A stretch of 64,000 nucleotides of DNA from Sphagnum compactum (lineage: Eukaryota > Bryophyta > Sphagnopsida > Sphagnales). The position numbers and the translations under genes were made by a program. This document shows positions 1-10,351 of this stretch, piece after piece. Under the pieces are notes generated by a model. It was not told the origin of the DNA, made no database searches, and saw only the letters and a list, made by a program, of their open reading frames with translations. The DNA lies in contig OZ234493.1 of assembly GCA_965153455.1 (NCBI GenBank), positions 16,172,213 through 16,236,212 of the forward strand, given 5' to 3'. The first letter of the stretch is position 1. The number at the start of each line of letters is the position of its first letter.

Positions 1-714
1 TTTACTTTAATATGTTCATAATATGAACTATTATGTGTTTTATATAAATTGAATACATATTAAATATACTCTGAATGTAATCCATAACACCTTAGTGCTG
101 ATAAAATGTATAGGTTCACCACACAAAAAAAACCAAGTTATAAGTAATTCTGCGACTAAATGAACATAAAGGCCTATACTTAAATAAAAACTCAAGAAGC
201 TAATCAATATGGAAAGATGTATAATTTAAGAATCACACCATAGTTCCAAAAATAATAATAAAATTAAAAAGATGCTTACTAGTTGTAATGATAAAACACA
301 TTTGCAAATGACAAACAATCCCATATAGCTACAAATTGGATGGTTATATAATACAAGATTTTTAATCATGTTTGGAGTGATGAATGGGTAAATTACCCAT
401 AAAAACCTTGCCAATATGTTCTAAGTTTGACCTTTTGTCTTATTGCTCCCCCATTCCTAACTCAAATTTAATGTGAAAGACATAACTTGAAAAAAAAAAG
501 GATTGTATGGAGGCCGTCCACATTCTAAAAGGTGTAAATGTGTCCATCCAAGGCATCTTCATTCTCTTGGGGCCCACTTTGATTGTCTTTTTTTCTCCTC
601 AAGCCTTATTCATGGTTATTCATAATGTTGTTAAAAAAGGTCACCAAGCTCCCATACTTAAAATGAACTCCCCACTAAAGGGTACCAAAACAAGTTTTTT
701 TTAAAAATTTGGGC
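1..714. other. AT-rich intergenic DNA, no gene seen
   Basis: AT-rich sequence with homopolymer A and T runs. The short open frames in both directions have no recognisable domain and no splice-linked continuation. I see nothing else in it. Confidence 0.6.
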
Positions 715-1250
715 TATCGACCTCTATTCCATACTTTAAGGCTCTAGGGCTAGGACTCAAGGGGCGTAGGCGTATGGGGCTATATATAGGCTTGAGGGCT
801 AGGGCTATGGGGTTTATGGGGATTAGGTCCATAGGGGCCTAGGGCAACAATTGGGGCTAGGTGGCTATGAGGGCTAGGGCTATGGGGTTCATGGAGCTTA
901 GGTTTATAGGGGACTAGGGCAATTGGGGCTAGGTGGTTATAAGGGTTATGGGGGTTATGGGTCCTAAGGGTATGGGGTTATATATAGGGCTATGGGGGCT
1001 AGGTGGTTATGGGCTATATATAAGGTTATGAAGGCTATGGCTATGGGGGCTAGGTGGCCATGAGGCCTAGGGTTATGTGATTATACATAGGTCTAGGGCT
1101 ATGGGGGCTATGGCGCTTAAGTCCATGGGGGCCTAAGGCTATGCGGCTATATATGGGGTTCCGAGGGTTAGGGCTAGGGTTAAGGACTATATGGATAGGG
1201 TTAGGTTTGGCTTTATAGGGTTTGGGGTTGAAACAACCTTTATGTGCTTT
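715..1250. repeat. Degenerate G-rich GGGCTA/TAGGGC-type repeat block
   Basis: About 530 bases made of shuffled short words such as ctatggggct, agggctagg, ttatgggg and ctaggtggct. The words recur every 10-50 bases without a fixed period. The + strand carries many runs of three to four G, so it is strongly strand-biased. Towards the right the words grade into gttagggtttaggttt, which resembles the plant telomere motif. There is no open reading frame of note. It could be a decayed minisatellite or a degenerate telomere-like tract. Confidence 0.7.
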
Positions 1251-4200
1251 GAATCTCAGGGTTTGACTTCAAAAGTATAATTTTAGGGTTTAGGTTTTAT
1301 GTTTGGACATTTTAATGGTTGATTTTTGGATTTATGGGGTTAATTTTAATGTTAGGGTTTGAAAATCAGCCCAAATGGGTGGGTTTGTATGTAGTTTATG
1401 TTAGATACAAGAATGGAGGTTAAGGCTTTCATGGGGATTATATAAAGAGGAGGTCTTCCTTCTTCTCTTCCTTTTGTTTTCATTCCAAACCTTTAGAGAT
1501 GTCTTCCTCTAGCTCCTTAAATAGTTCTTTTTCAAATAGTGATGATTTCATTTCATATTCAAATTCAACTTTTGGAAGATATGGACCAAAATGACTTTGT
1601 CATTTTCAATTGATGGCGATGGCAACTTCTAACTCCAATGATTTGTTCATTTCATGTGAAATGAAGGAGAGGGCGGGGCAATCTATAGACTCAACCCTTG
1701 GAATTCAAGATGTCTTGGGTACTATGCAAACCATACCAACATTATTCAAAACTTTGATGAACTTTACATTGGAAATCATTAATATCAACATTGAGTTCAA
1801 GGACCTTAAGAGATCAAGGAAATTGATGGAGGTGAATGAAAATTTGACATGAAATCCTAAGTGACAACTTATGGATAATGTTTCATAGTTTAAAGGACTC
1901 CGTCCTAGGAGGTGGGCCTAGTGCGAAGTTTGGCAAACCATTAACCTAAAAAACCATGGTTGATCCAAAATGTTGCTACTTTTTGGCTGTGTTGTAATAT
2001 TCACCCATACTTTTGCCCTTACAATTAACCTAGGCCAAAAATGACAAAGAATGTAGGTATGCAAAAAAAATTCTTGCAACCAAGGAGTTGAAGCAACATG
2101 CATTGGGGGGTTAGGTTTTTTTTCTTTTTGGGGAGGGTGGGGATGCTGAACTTTTGTTCCCACTGTGTGCCCATCACATTCCCCAACATGTTCTCAATGT
2201 GTCCCTCAACATATGCTCGTTAGCTCCTCAATTTATCCCATATTCTTTGCCCTAAGGTCTAGGCTTGAAAACCTATATATCTAACCCAAAGGAGGAGATT
2301 ACACCATATCTATCGTGGGATTCTCCAAAGCTTGATTATTATTATTTTATTGATGGTCCAATCAAAGATGCCCAACAACAAAAAACAAAAATGAAAAATG
2401 AAAAAACTTGGGGGGTTCCCTCAACTAATTAATATGTCACAATGCACTACCTGGTAAGGTACCTCAACAAAGTTTTTTTTATCACTTCACACTACACTTC
2501 ACAACCAGGGCCCACACATAAATGATATTTGAATTTACATGGGACGGCATTTGGATATTTTTTGAGGGCGGTCAGCATTTCCATGGTCATGTTCCCTCAC
2601 CATAGTGTAAAGGGGGCCTAAGACTGTTTAATATTCATTAATCATAAAGTAATGGCGATTCAAAAGACACTATACATGTTTGACATGGAGTAATAATCAA
2701 CACAAAGAATACAGAGCATTACACTTGAAGGTATCTAAATGACGAAACTATGGGGAATAGGACTTCAATCCATACTATCTTTGCAAAGAAGAAAGTGATC
2801 AAATAAGACTTCCTTGCAAAAGCTTCCATGTCAAGAAAGGCCCACAACATGAAAACACACACTTTCCCTCCGTCATTCACCCCAGAGAATTTGGAGCAGA
2901 TTTTGTGATGGTGGTTGTTGTCATGGTTTCGACTATCAGCTCTTTGAAGATCTTGCCACACACCTTCTTTAACCTTGTTTATATAGACAAGGGGTTATAT
3001 ATCCGTAGTATCGTAGTGTCTTTGGCGCATGTCAGTTGAATAATTAATTAATCATGAAGAGTCCATTTCAAAAAAAGAATATTCCAAAATATTCTTTCAT
3101 ATTTTTCATATTCCTTGACAAAAAAATTCTCTTTGAAGTTTTTTTTTTGTGAAAATTTTGGCATTTAGAAAATAAAATAAAATGGTTTGTGCTGTAGCTG
3201 CCCCGGTTCTATCGTAGTATATAAAATATACACAAGTGTGAATGGTCTTGGAAAAGGCTTGTGCCTAGGTTTGAAGAAAAAACCTTTTGACCTTGTTAGT
3301 ATTGGTGGGTTGAGTTACTTATTGTGAGGAATTGTGTTGAGTGAACTAGGCAGTTTTAATGGTGTAATAGACCGGTTTCCATAGGCCTTTGTAATTAAGT
3401 GTGAAGAAGAAAAAACCTTGATTAATGAGATTGTCGGAATTGAAGGCTGGAATTGTTTTGAAAAGTTTGTCAAAAATAAAAAGAGGTTAAACAATTTGAT
3501 GTTGTGGTTCAAAGAAGAGAGAATTTAATTTTGAAAATCTTTGTTTGTCTCTTGTGTACATGACACTTAATTTGCATGCAAAAAGACATGCAAATTGGAG
3601 TGAGGTGTTAAGTGATTGAGTGAAGAAACTCGAAGTGACATTGCTTCTTTGAATCGGAGGAATCTACTAGGATACTTTAGTAGCATGTTTAAAACCTTGC
3701 AAACTCATCAAAACCCTTGCAAAACTTTATTTATAAACAAACTGCTGATTCAGAAAATGTACAAAGGTATTAAAAAAAAAGTAAAATAATAATTTAAAGG
3801 ACATCAAGTTAGCACAAACATGATGTCAAAATCTGTTTTGACAACTCAACAACCGACTGCAACAATCTCTATGGTAGGCATGAAATGACTGTTTCTCATT
3901 GGCCAACGACAACCATGATTGGCCCAGGTGGTGAGAGTTCAATAGTCTCTCACTTGGTACAGTTCAATTTTTCAGGTTCATGGGTGGGTGATGCGGGAGA
4001 AACTAAACAGTGCACACTGGATGTAGTAAATACTAATAGAGGGCTGCCCTTGGGCATGCTCTAATAACCATGTATAGTGTAAAGAATATGTACACATGTA
4101 CAGGGTCTCTGGAAAAGGCTTGTCTGTGCGTTGAGTGAACCAGCACACACTGATACCAGTGTAAAAACCTCAAAATTCATGGTTAAATTTTTTTAAATAT

Positions 4201-4488
4201 TATATTAATTATGTGCTGTTAAGACTAAAATCAGGGTCTCTGAGTCCAAACATAACATTTTATTGGTGTAATGTGCCCACTACGAGGCCTCACTGGACTG
4301 GACGAGGTGATGGATGGTACCAGCATGGGTGCTAGTTCAGTTCATCCTGGCCATCTGTCTCTATTTGGATTGAGGTCTGTATAAAAATCACTAAACTACG
4401 CTGTTAACTAAACATAGGCAAGTAGAAGAGTACCTACCTATTTATTTGGGTAAGTATCAAAAGGAGGTAGAGAATGTTAAGTGATTCT
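1251..4488. other. Intergenic DNA, no gene seen
   Basis: No open frame with recognisable protein similarity. A short phrase (ggaaaaggcttgtg / ggaaaaggcttgtc) occurs near 3250 and again near 4111, so part of this stretch is a diverged duplication. The segment near 4230-4265 (agactaaa...gtctctgagtccaaa) resembles one near 22775-22805, which suggests an interspersed repeat. Confidence 0.5.
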
Positions 4489-4950
4489 TTCCCATTGTGT
4501 GTTTTGTGCTTTCAGGTGTTGTTTTTTGGTTTGGACTTTGGTCCTTTCTTTTTTCTTCTCTTGTTACTGACGATGGGTTCAGATCTTAGGTTACTTGATT
4601 TCTCCTCCTCTTAGGCCTCCCTATTGTGTGTTTTGTGCTTTCAGGTGTTGTTTTTTGTTTCGGACTTTGGTCCTTTCTTTTTTCTTCTCTTGCTACTACT
4701 GGTGATGGGTTTAGATCCTAGGTTACTTGATTTCTCCTCCTGAGCCCCCCCCATTGTGGGTTTTGTGCTTTTAGGTGTTGTTTTTTCTTTGGACTTTGGT
4801 CCTTTCTTTTTTCTTCTCCTGCTACTGCTGATGGGTTTAGGTCCTAGGTCAGTTGATTTCTGCTCTTAGCCTTCCCCATTGTGCGTTTTGTGCTTTCAGG
4901 TGTTGTTTTTTGTTTGGACTTTGGTCCTTTCTTTTTTCTTCTCTTGTTCC
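4489..4950 (+). repeat. Tandem repeat, about 127-bp unit, 3.6 copies
   Basis: The phrase attgtg(t/g)gttttgtgct starts near 4493, 4623, 4752 and 4878. Each copy is followed by a T-rich run, then tttggactttggtcctttc, then a block ending in gggtt(c/t)ag...ttgatttctcctc. Copies 1 to 3 are complete (about 125-130 bases each) and copy 4 is cut off after its first ~75 bases. The copies are highly similar, so the array is probably recent. No coding potential is seen. Confidence 0.85.
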
Positions 4951-5784
4951 TTTGCCCGGTGTTTTTCCTCTTTATTTATTTATGTAGTAAATAGGTAAGT
5001 AGGTAAGACATGGTGGCTATTAGGTATGCAGACATATGTAGATCTTTAATACATAGTTAGTTACCATGGCTCTATAGCTATGGGACAGTAATTTAACAGA
5101 AAATCATTTTCTGTCCACACACCATCCATCCTGCAGGTGCCCTGGTGATCCATGTTTCTCCACCCTGGCCAGGTTAATAGTGTTTAGCCCTAAATTCTTG
5201 AGCCACAAGTCACTACCAATCTTGAGTGAGTTGGTCTTATATTTCTTGAGCTTTACTTTTTTATTAGATGGTTGGCGATGAAGGAGTCACATCCTTCTCT
5301 CTAAACAAAGGGGTTCATGTGGGAATTTGGGGATAATTATTATTAATAAATACATTAATTAAGGCTTGAGATTAACCAATAGTTATATTAGGACAATTAG
5401 CTTACATTGTTCGGTCAATAAAACTCTTAAAAATTAATTATAGCTGTCCATCTGAAGTATTAAGTGCATAGGAAGTAAGCTCGATAGACATTATTATATG
5501 TATTATGGATAATGGAAGGTCCTCAATTGTCAAATTTTTTTGGATGCTAGTTGGACTTACTTAAGATTTTTTAGAAAAGAAAGGCACTTTGGACATATTT
5601 TGAAAGATTCATGTTGCCAAAAACTGGGTTCACAAGTGGCCCAGAAAGCCACATGTTCCTCCAATCAAAATTACATGAGAAGCCATTTTAGGCATATATG
5701 GGAGGGTAGCCCTATTGCCACTTGAACACATTTTATAATCTATTAGGAAAAAAAAAACCCTGCTTGGAATCGGTTAACTGCATG
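4951..5784. other. Intergenic DNA, no gene seen
   Basis: Mixed AT-rich sequence. The 61-codon open frame at 5540-5725 shows no domain that I recognise, and nothing else can be supported. Confidence 0.5.
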
Positions 5785-5935
5785 CCTAACGGTGAGCATA
5801 ATGGGCAGGACTTGACCATTCCATAGTACATTTTGGTACATGTTATTAACAGTTGTATGATCATCAATCACCAGAAGATTATTTGCATATAATGTGGTCA
5901 ACAAAATGACATAATCTGCCACCCTAGACCTTAAT
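5785..5935. repeat. Dispersed element, copy A
   Basis: Contains gcataatgggcaggacttga...ccattcc at its left, and a right part reading atcatcaatcaccagaagatt, catataatgtgg, then aatctgccaccctagacctt. The right part matches 6788-6870. The left part is the inverted form of the end of the 6788-6905 copy. This arrangement suggests a small element with inverted ends. The family is not identified. Confidence 0.55.
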
Positions 5936-6787
5936 TGTTAGAACACAGCCTGCATCTCTTTTGTAAAACCTTCTTGTAAATGGATGAAAATTTCTATAGC
6001 CCTCCTCTCCATGGACGAAAATTCATAACCATTCTTTGTCCACATGATAAAGTTATCCATAAAGTCACCCTCTCTTTCACCCTCTATTCTCTCTGCTTTC
6101 ACCCCCCTATCCCCTCTTTGAGTACTATCTGCAAAGTAAGGAAATTTTATTAAATCTCAGTATGAGAAGATGCTGAAACTCAGCATTTAATTGCACAAGG
6201 TTCGAGAGTAATTAGAGTAGTTGTATAGGTAGGAGTGGTGAAAATATATGTAGCAGCAGTGAAGGCGCTCAGAGAAAAGGAAAGAGGGGATGAATCTCGG
6301 TTTAACATCAAAATTGGTGGAAAAACTAGTTTGGGTCCCAGTTATTTCGTTTTGTAAAATTTCATTGCCAGTTAAGCATTTGATACCCTATTATGCCGAA
6401 ACTGGCCGTTCTCGCCCCCTGGTCGCCTGATGATTTCCGGATGACTTTGATGTATGCAAGACAAAAGAGAGAGGGAGAGGTTATGCATCTTGAGAGATGA
6501 GGGGAGGACCAATCAGAAGCTTGAAAAGCTCTGAGTAGAAGGTTATGTGTGTAAAGTCCCGGTTTTTACTTATTTATTTATTTATAAAATTCAATTTTGT
6601 GGTTTTGAAGGCGTGGCGATTTTTTTTCATTTTTCCAGCAAATTTTTTTTCTAATTTCCATTTTAGAAAAACAGAAATTTTCCACAAAAAAAATTTGTCG
6701 CCGCATTGAGAAAATTCGCCACAAAAAAAACGCTGATAGCCAGTAGTATTCTTGTCTGTATAGCCATTAGTACAGGTGTTGGCTCTT
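5936..6787. other. Intergenic DNA upstream of the LpxB gene
   Basis: No gene is seen. Around 6590-6735 there are A- and T-rich tracts with partly inverted words (gcgtggcgatttttttt and ttgtcgccgc, attcgccacaaaaaaaa), a weak inverted repeat typical of a decayed transposon. Confidence 0.45.
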
Positions 6788-6905
6788 ATTACGAGTGTAG
6801 ATCATCACCGGAAGATTCTGGTATATAATATGGCCGAGAAAGTCACAAAATCTGCCACCCCAGATATTAGTGTCATGGAATGTCCTCGCTCCTTGCCCAT
6901 TATGC
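6788..6905. repeat. Dispersed element, copy B, just upstream of LpxB
   Basis: Related to 5848-5930 (direct) and, in reverse, to 45510-45575 (cataatgggcaaggatgagg...ggtctggggtggca). It contains gtatataatatgg at about 6820-6832, which would serve as a TATA-like sequence about 225 bases before the chosen LpxB start. The upstream in-frame ATG at 6870 lies inside this repeat. That is a reason not to use it as the LpxB start. Confidence 0.55.
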
Positions 6906-7055
6906 CGCGTGCGTCGTCGGCTAGCGCGCCCTAACGGGGGCTCCACTTCGACCCGTTCTCTACGCACACAAGAAGCGCAGCGCACAACACTGAAGGCTCT
7001 TTGGTTGCTCAATTTCTCTTGTGCGCGCGTCCTCGGTTTTGCAGAGAGGCTGACA

Positions 7056-10000
7056 ATGTGGAGATGTTGTGAGAATTTTTCTCCTCTTAAATACGCTCTC
7101 TCTTCCACCTTACTTCCTTGCTGCCGCTTCAGCTCTCACTTCAAAGCTCCCTTCTCATCTCACTGCCATGGAAAAGGGGGAGCAGCAGCAGCAGCAGGTG
7201 CAAGGAATGAGAAGCTTCGGGTGTTTATTGTCGCAGGAGAACCTTCCGGAGACTTGATTGGCAGTCGCCTAATGGCATCTCTCAGACGTCTGTCTCCCAG
7301 ACCATTGCAGTTCGCTGGTGTTGGCGGGTATGTTGGTGCTTTCATAGCCCGCCCGCACGCACGTGATCAATTTGTGTTGGCTTGCTGTGTCTGCGTTCTT
7401 TTGTTTGTTTTGCTGATTTCGGGTTGAGTTTGTTGAACGAAATTGCAGGAACTTGATGAAGAGAGAAGGATTGGTTTCGGAGTTTCCTATGGAAGATATT
7501 GCTGTCATGGGAGTTGCAGAGCTGCTCCCTCACCTTCTTCGCATCTGGGTAAGACTCTTGCTCATGATAGTCATGACTAATTCGATCTTCTCTCTCTCTC
7601 CATGGATGTTCTCAAAGAGATGGATTGTTTGGAATTGATTTTATGTAGCAACTGTAAGCGATGAGCAAACAGTGTGATTCTCATGCATTAGCGCAATTGT
7701 GCATCAAGACTAGAATGTGCAACAACACTCTAGTCTCTGATGCTTTGTGCAACATCAACTGTCATAGCAACACTCTCTGTAGGTTAAACTATAGCTGGAA
7801 ATTGAGCTCAATTCTTTTGCTCAGTGTTCTGCTGAAACTCTCTGAAATAGGTGCGCCTGCGGCAAACAGTTACAGCAGTGATGGACTTCAGACCACATGT
7901 AGTTGTGACAGTGGATGCCAAGGGTTTCTCATTTCGTGTTCTTCGCAGCATCACAGGTAATTTCTCCTTGTCATGGACTCTCTCTCTCTCTCTCATGGTC
8001 ATATTCATGGTCATGTGCAATTCCTGATTACTGCAAGGTGGGAGATTTTGCAGCCTTCCAAGTTCCAAAAGAGCATTCATTTTACTCAGAAGTGCTTGCT
8101 ATTGATGTAGTTTTCTTATCTTTCTAGATGCATACAGGAGATTGGGAGTGTCACGGCCACCTTTAGTGCATTATGTGGCACCCTCATCTTGGGCCTGGAA
8201 AGGTGGGGAAAACAAGCTGAAGAATTTGGCTGACACATTGGACCATCTACTGTGTATCCTTCCCTTTGAAGCAGCACTGTTCAAAGCTCATGGGATTAGG
8301 GCAACTTACGTTGGGCATCCTGTTTTGGAAGATGCTTTTACAAGTGTCGCTGTATGCACTTCCTGGTGCCTGAGCCCTCTTGCATCTGTAGTTGACACAC
8401 AAAACATGTACCAGTTGAAACTTGGTTGCTTACTCACAACATACATTGTATGAACATAGTTCTGTACACCCCCATTGGCAGATCCTGAAAACCATTTCTC
8501 CTTGGGTACAGTGAAAAGCCACAGATTTGTCTGGAATTTATTTATTTATTTTTGTTTAGACTACACAGGACATCTGAACGTCATTTAGGGTTACTGAGAA
8601 CTGGTATTTGTCTCACAGACTGGAGAGAACCCTGCACATTGCAGATGGTGGATCAAAGGAAGTAAAAGCTGTTCTCGACAAGATTTTGGATTGCAATCTG
8701 GTATGTTTGTTACATCTTGTAACTTCCAATGGCAATATAAACCTAGCAGGAATTTCTCCCTCCAACAGTTTGCTATGCTTCACAGGTCATTTCATGGATC
8801 AATGGAGGGTTTGGTTCAAAGGAATTCATTCCAGTTGTTACTTGACTCCTCACTACCAGACTATGACCTTACTCCACACACAGCAGTCCTCATGAATTGG
8901 TCCCCATATGCAATAGAGCATTTGCCATTCGAATCACTGTCTGTAGCCTTCTCTTTTCTGTGCATCTGTAAATGATTCTCATCAGTTCATATGCCATCCT
9001 TTGACTCCAACTTGAACATTCCATGATGCATGTCTCCCTTTCCCCTTGTTGTGATCAAAGGCTTCTTGTCAAACTTATTGGGTCCAAAGGAAATTAAGGA
9101 CATTAACTTCTTCTGATAGCAACTGTAGGCTTGAGAAGTCAATTCATGTCAGAGATTTGTGATACTACTCTATGTGCATGTCCTTCTGACTTTATTCTCT
9201 GCACTGGTTTATTGGATAGCAGGGTCAACTGTGGTTTGCGTGTTACCGGGAAGTCGAGCACAGGAAGTAAAGCGGATGCTGCCTCTTTTTGAATCAGCAT
9301 TGGATCTTCTAGCAGACAAGGTGCCAATGTTGACAGCAATCATTCCAACTGCACCTAGTCGTGTCATCACAGACGCAGTCACAGAGGCAGTGAAGGGATG
9401 GAAGACACCTAACATTCTGCTGCCTTATGCTTCAGAGAAAGACAAGTACAGTGCTTTTGCTGTAAGTTTCAGGACCTGTGTAGACCTGTCCAAAGAAGCC
9501 CATATTCACGTGAGATCTTTGTTCAGAGTTCTAAATATATCAGAAGGACCTACACCATGCTTGTGGCAATTGGTTCTACTTACTCTTCCTTTCAGATTTT
9601 CTGTATTTCTCCTGTCATCTTTGGCATTGAGCAATTGCGGTGATGTGCTTTTTACTTTTATTTCAGGCAAGTGATGTCAGCTTGTGCACATCTGGGACCA
9701 CTGTGCTACAGCTACAAATGGCACGAGTACCTGCAGTTGTAGCTTATCGTGCTCACCCTCTGACTGAGTGGCTCATCAAGTCACGTACAAAGTTGCACTA
9801 CATTTCACTGCCCAACATCTTACTGGATTCACCAGTAATTCCTGAGGCCCTCTTTGCTGATTGTACACCCAAACGACTGTTTACCCTTTTGTGGTACACA
9901 ACTTGCCTGTTCTCACATGTGCTTGTGCATTTGACCAAACTAGCTTTGAACAGGTAGTTAGATGCATCAGGTCAGGTGCTAGTGGAAATTAACCTTTTTG

Positions 10001-10351
10001 TCACTTATTTCATGTCACTTGTTAACTTTCTGAGAGCCTGATATTTGAAAGTTGGTGAAGATTAGAAACATTCAAGTTATATTCTTTCATTTTGTCTTGG
10101 GATTTCACACTTCGAGTCCAAACTAACTCGGGTGTATGCTATACTTTCTCAGTCAAGTATTGGAAGACAGTGAAGTGAAGGAGCAACAAGCAAAAGCAGC
10201 AGAGCAAGTGCTATCCATGCTGGTCCCTCCCCAACAAAGTGTGCAAGAATCTACTGGGTCTTTGTGTAGTGTTGAAAATGTTTTTGACTGGAGACCAAGT
10301 ATGGCTGCAGCATCAACTATCTTGACTTTGCTTCAAATTGATAAAACATAA
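7056..10351 (+). CDS. LPXB: Lipid-A-disaccharide synthase, mitochondrial type, eight exons
   Basis: Exons (GT-AG, all phases consistent): 7056-7327, 7449-7548, 7851-7956, 8128-8351, 8619-8700, 9223-9461, 9667-9893 and 10153-10351. They join to 482 residues. LpxB (glycosyltransferase family 19) condenses UDP-2,3-diacylglucosamine with lipid X. Plants keep a mitochondrial Lpx pathway, shown in Arabidopsis. Motifs seen: AGEPSGD (60-66), FPMEDIAVMG in exon 2, DAKGFSFR in exon 3, VAPSSWAWK (176-184), ILPFE (203-207), VGHPVLED (221-228), VLPGSR (268-273), CTSGTT (348-353), and SLPNILLDSP (388-397). Length matches the family plus a leader. Residues 1-50 are rich in Ser, Arg, Lys and Cys with few acidic residues, as in a mitochondrial presequence. 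The frame is open upstream to an ATG at 6870, but that ATG sits in a repeat, so 7056 is preferred. The exon 7 donor could instead lie three bases earlier (9890), changing one residue. No frameshift or premature stop is seen. Confidence 0.93.

Noticed and set aside
4489-4950. CRISPR-like array
   Set aside because: Repeats are contiguous ~127-bp tandem units with no unique spacers, in a plant nuclear genome.
6870-7055. 62-codon upstream extension of LpxB from an earlier in-frame ATG
   Set aside because: The ATG lies within a dispersed repeat, the added residues are not typical of a targeting peptide, and the ATG at 7056 already gives a plausible mitochondrial leader.
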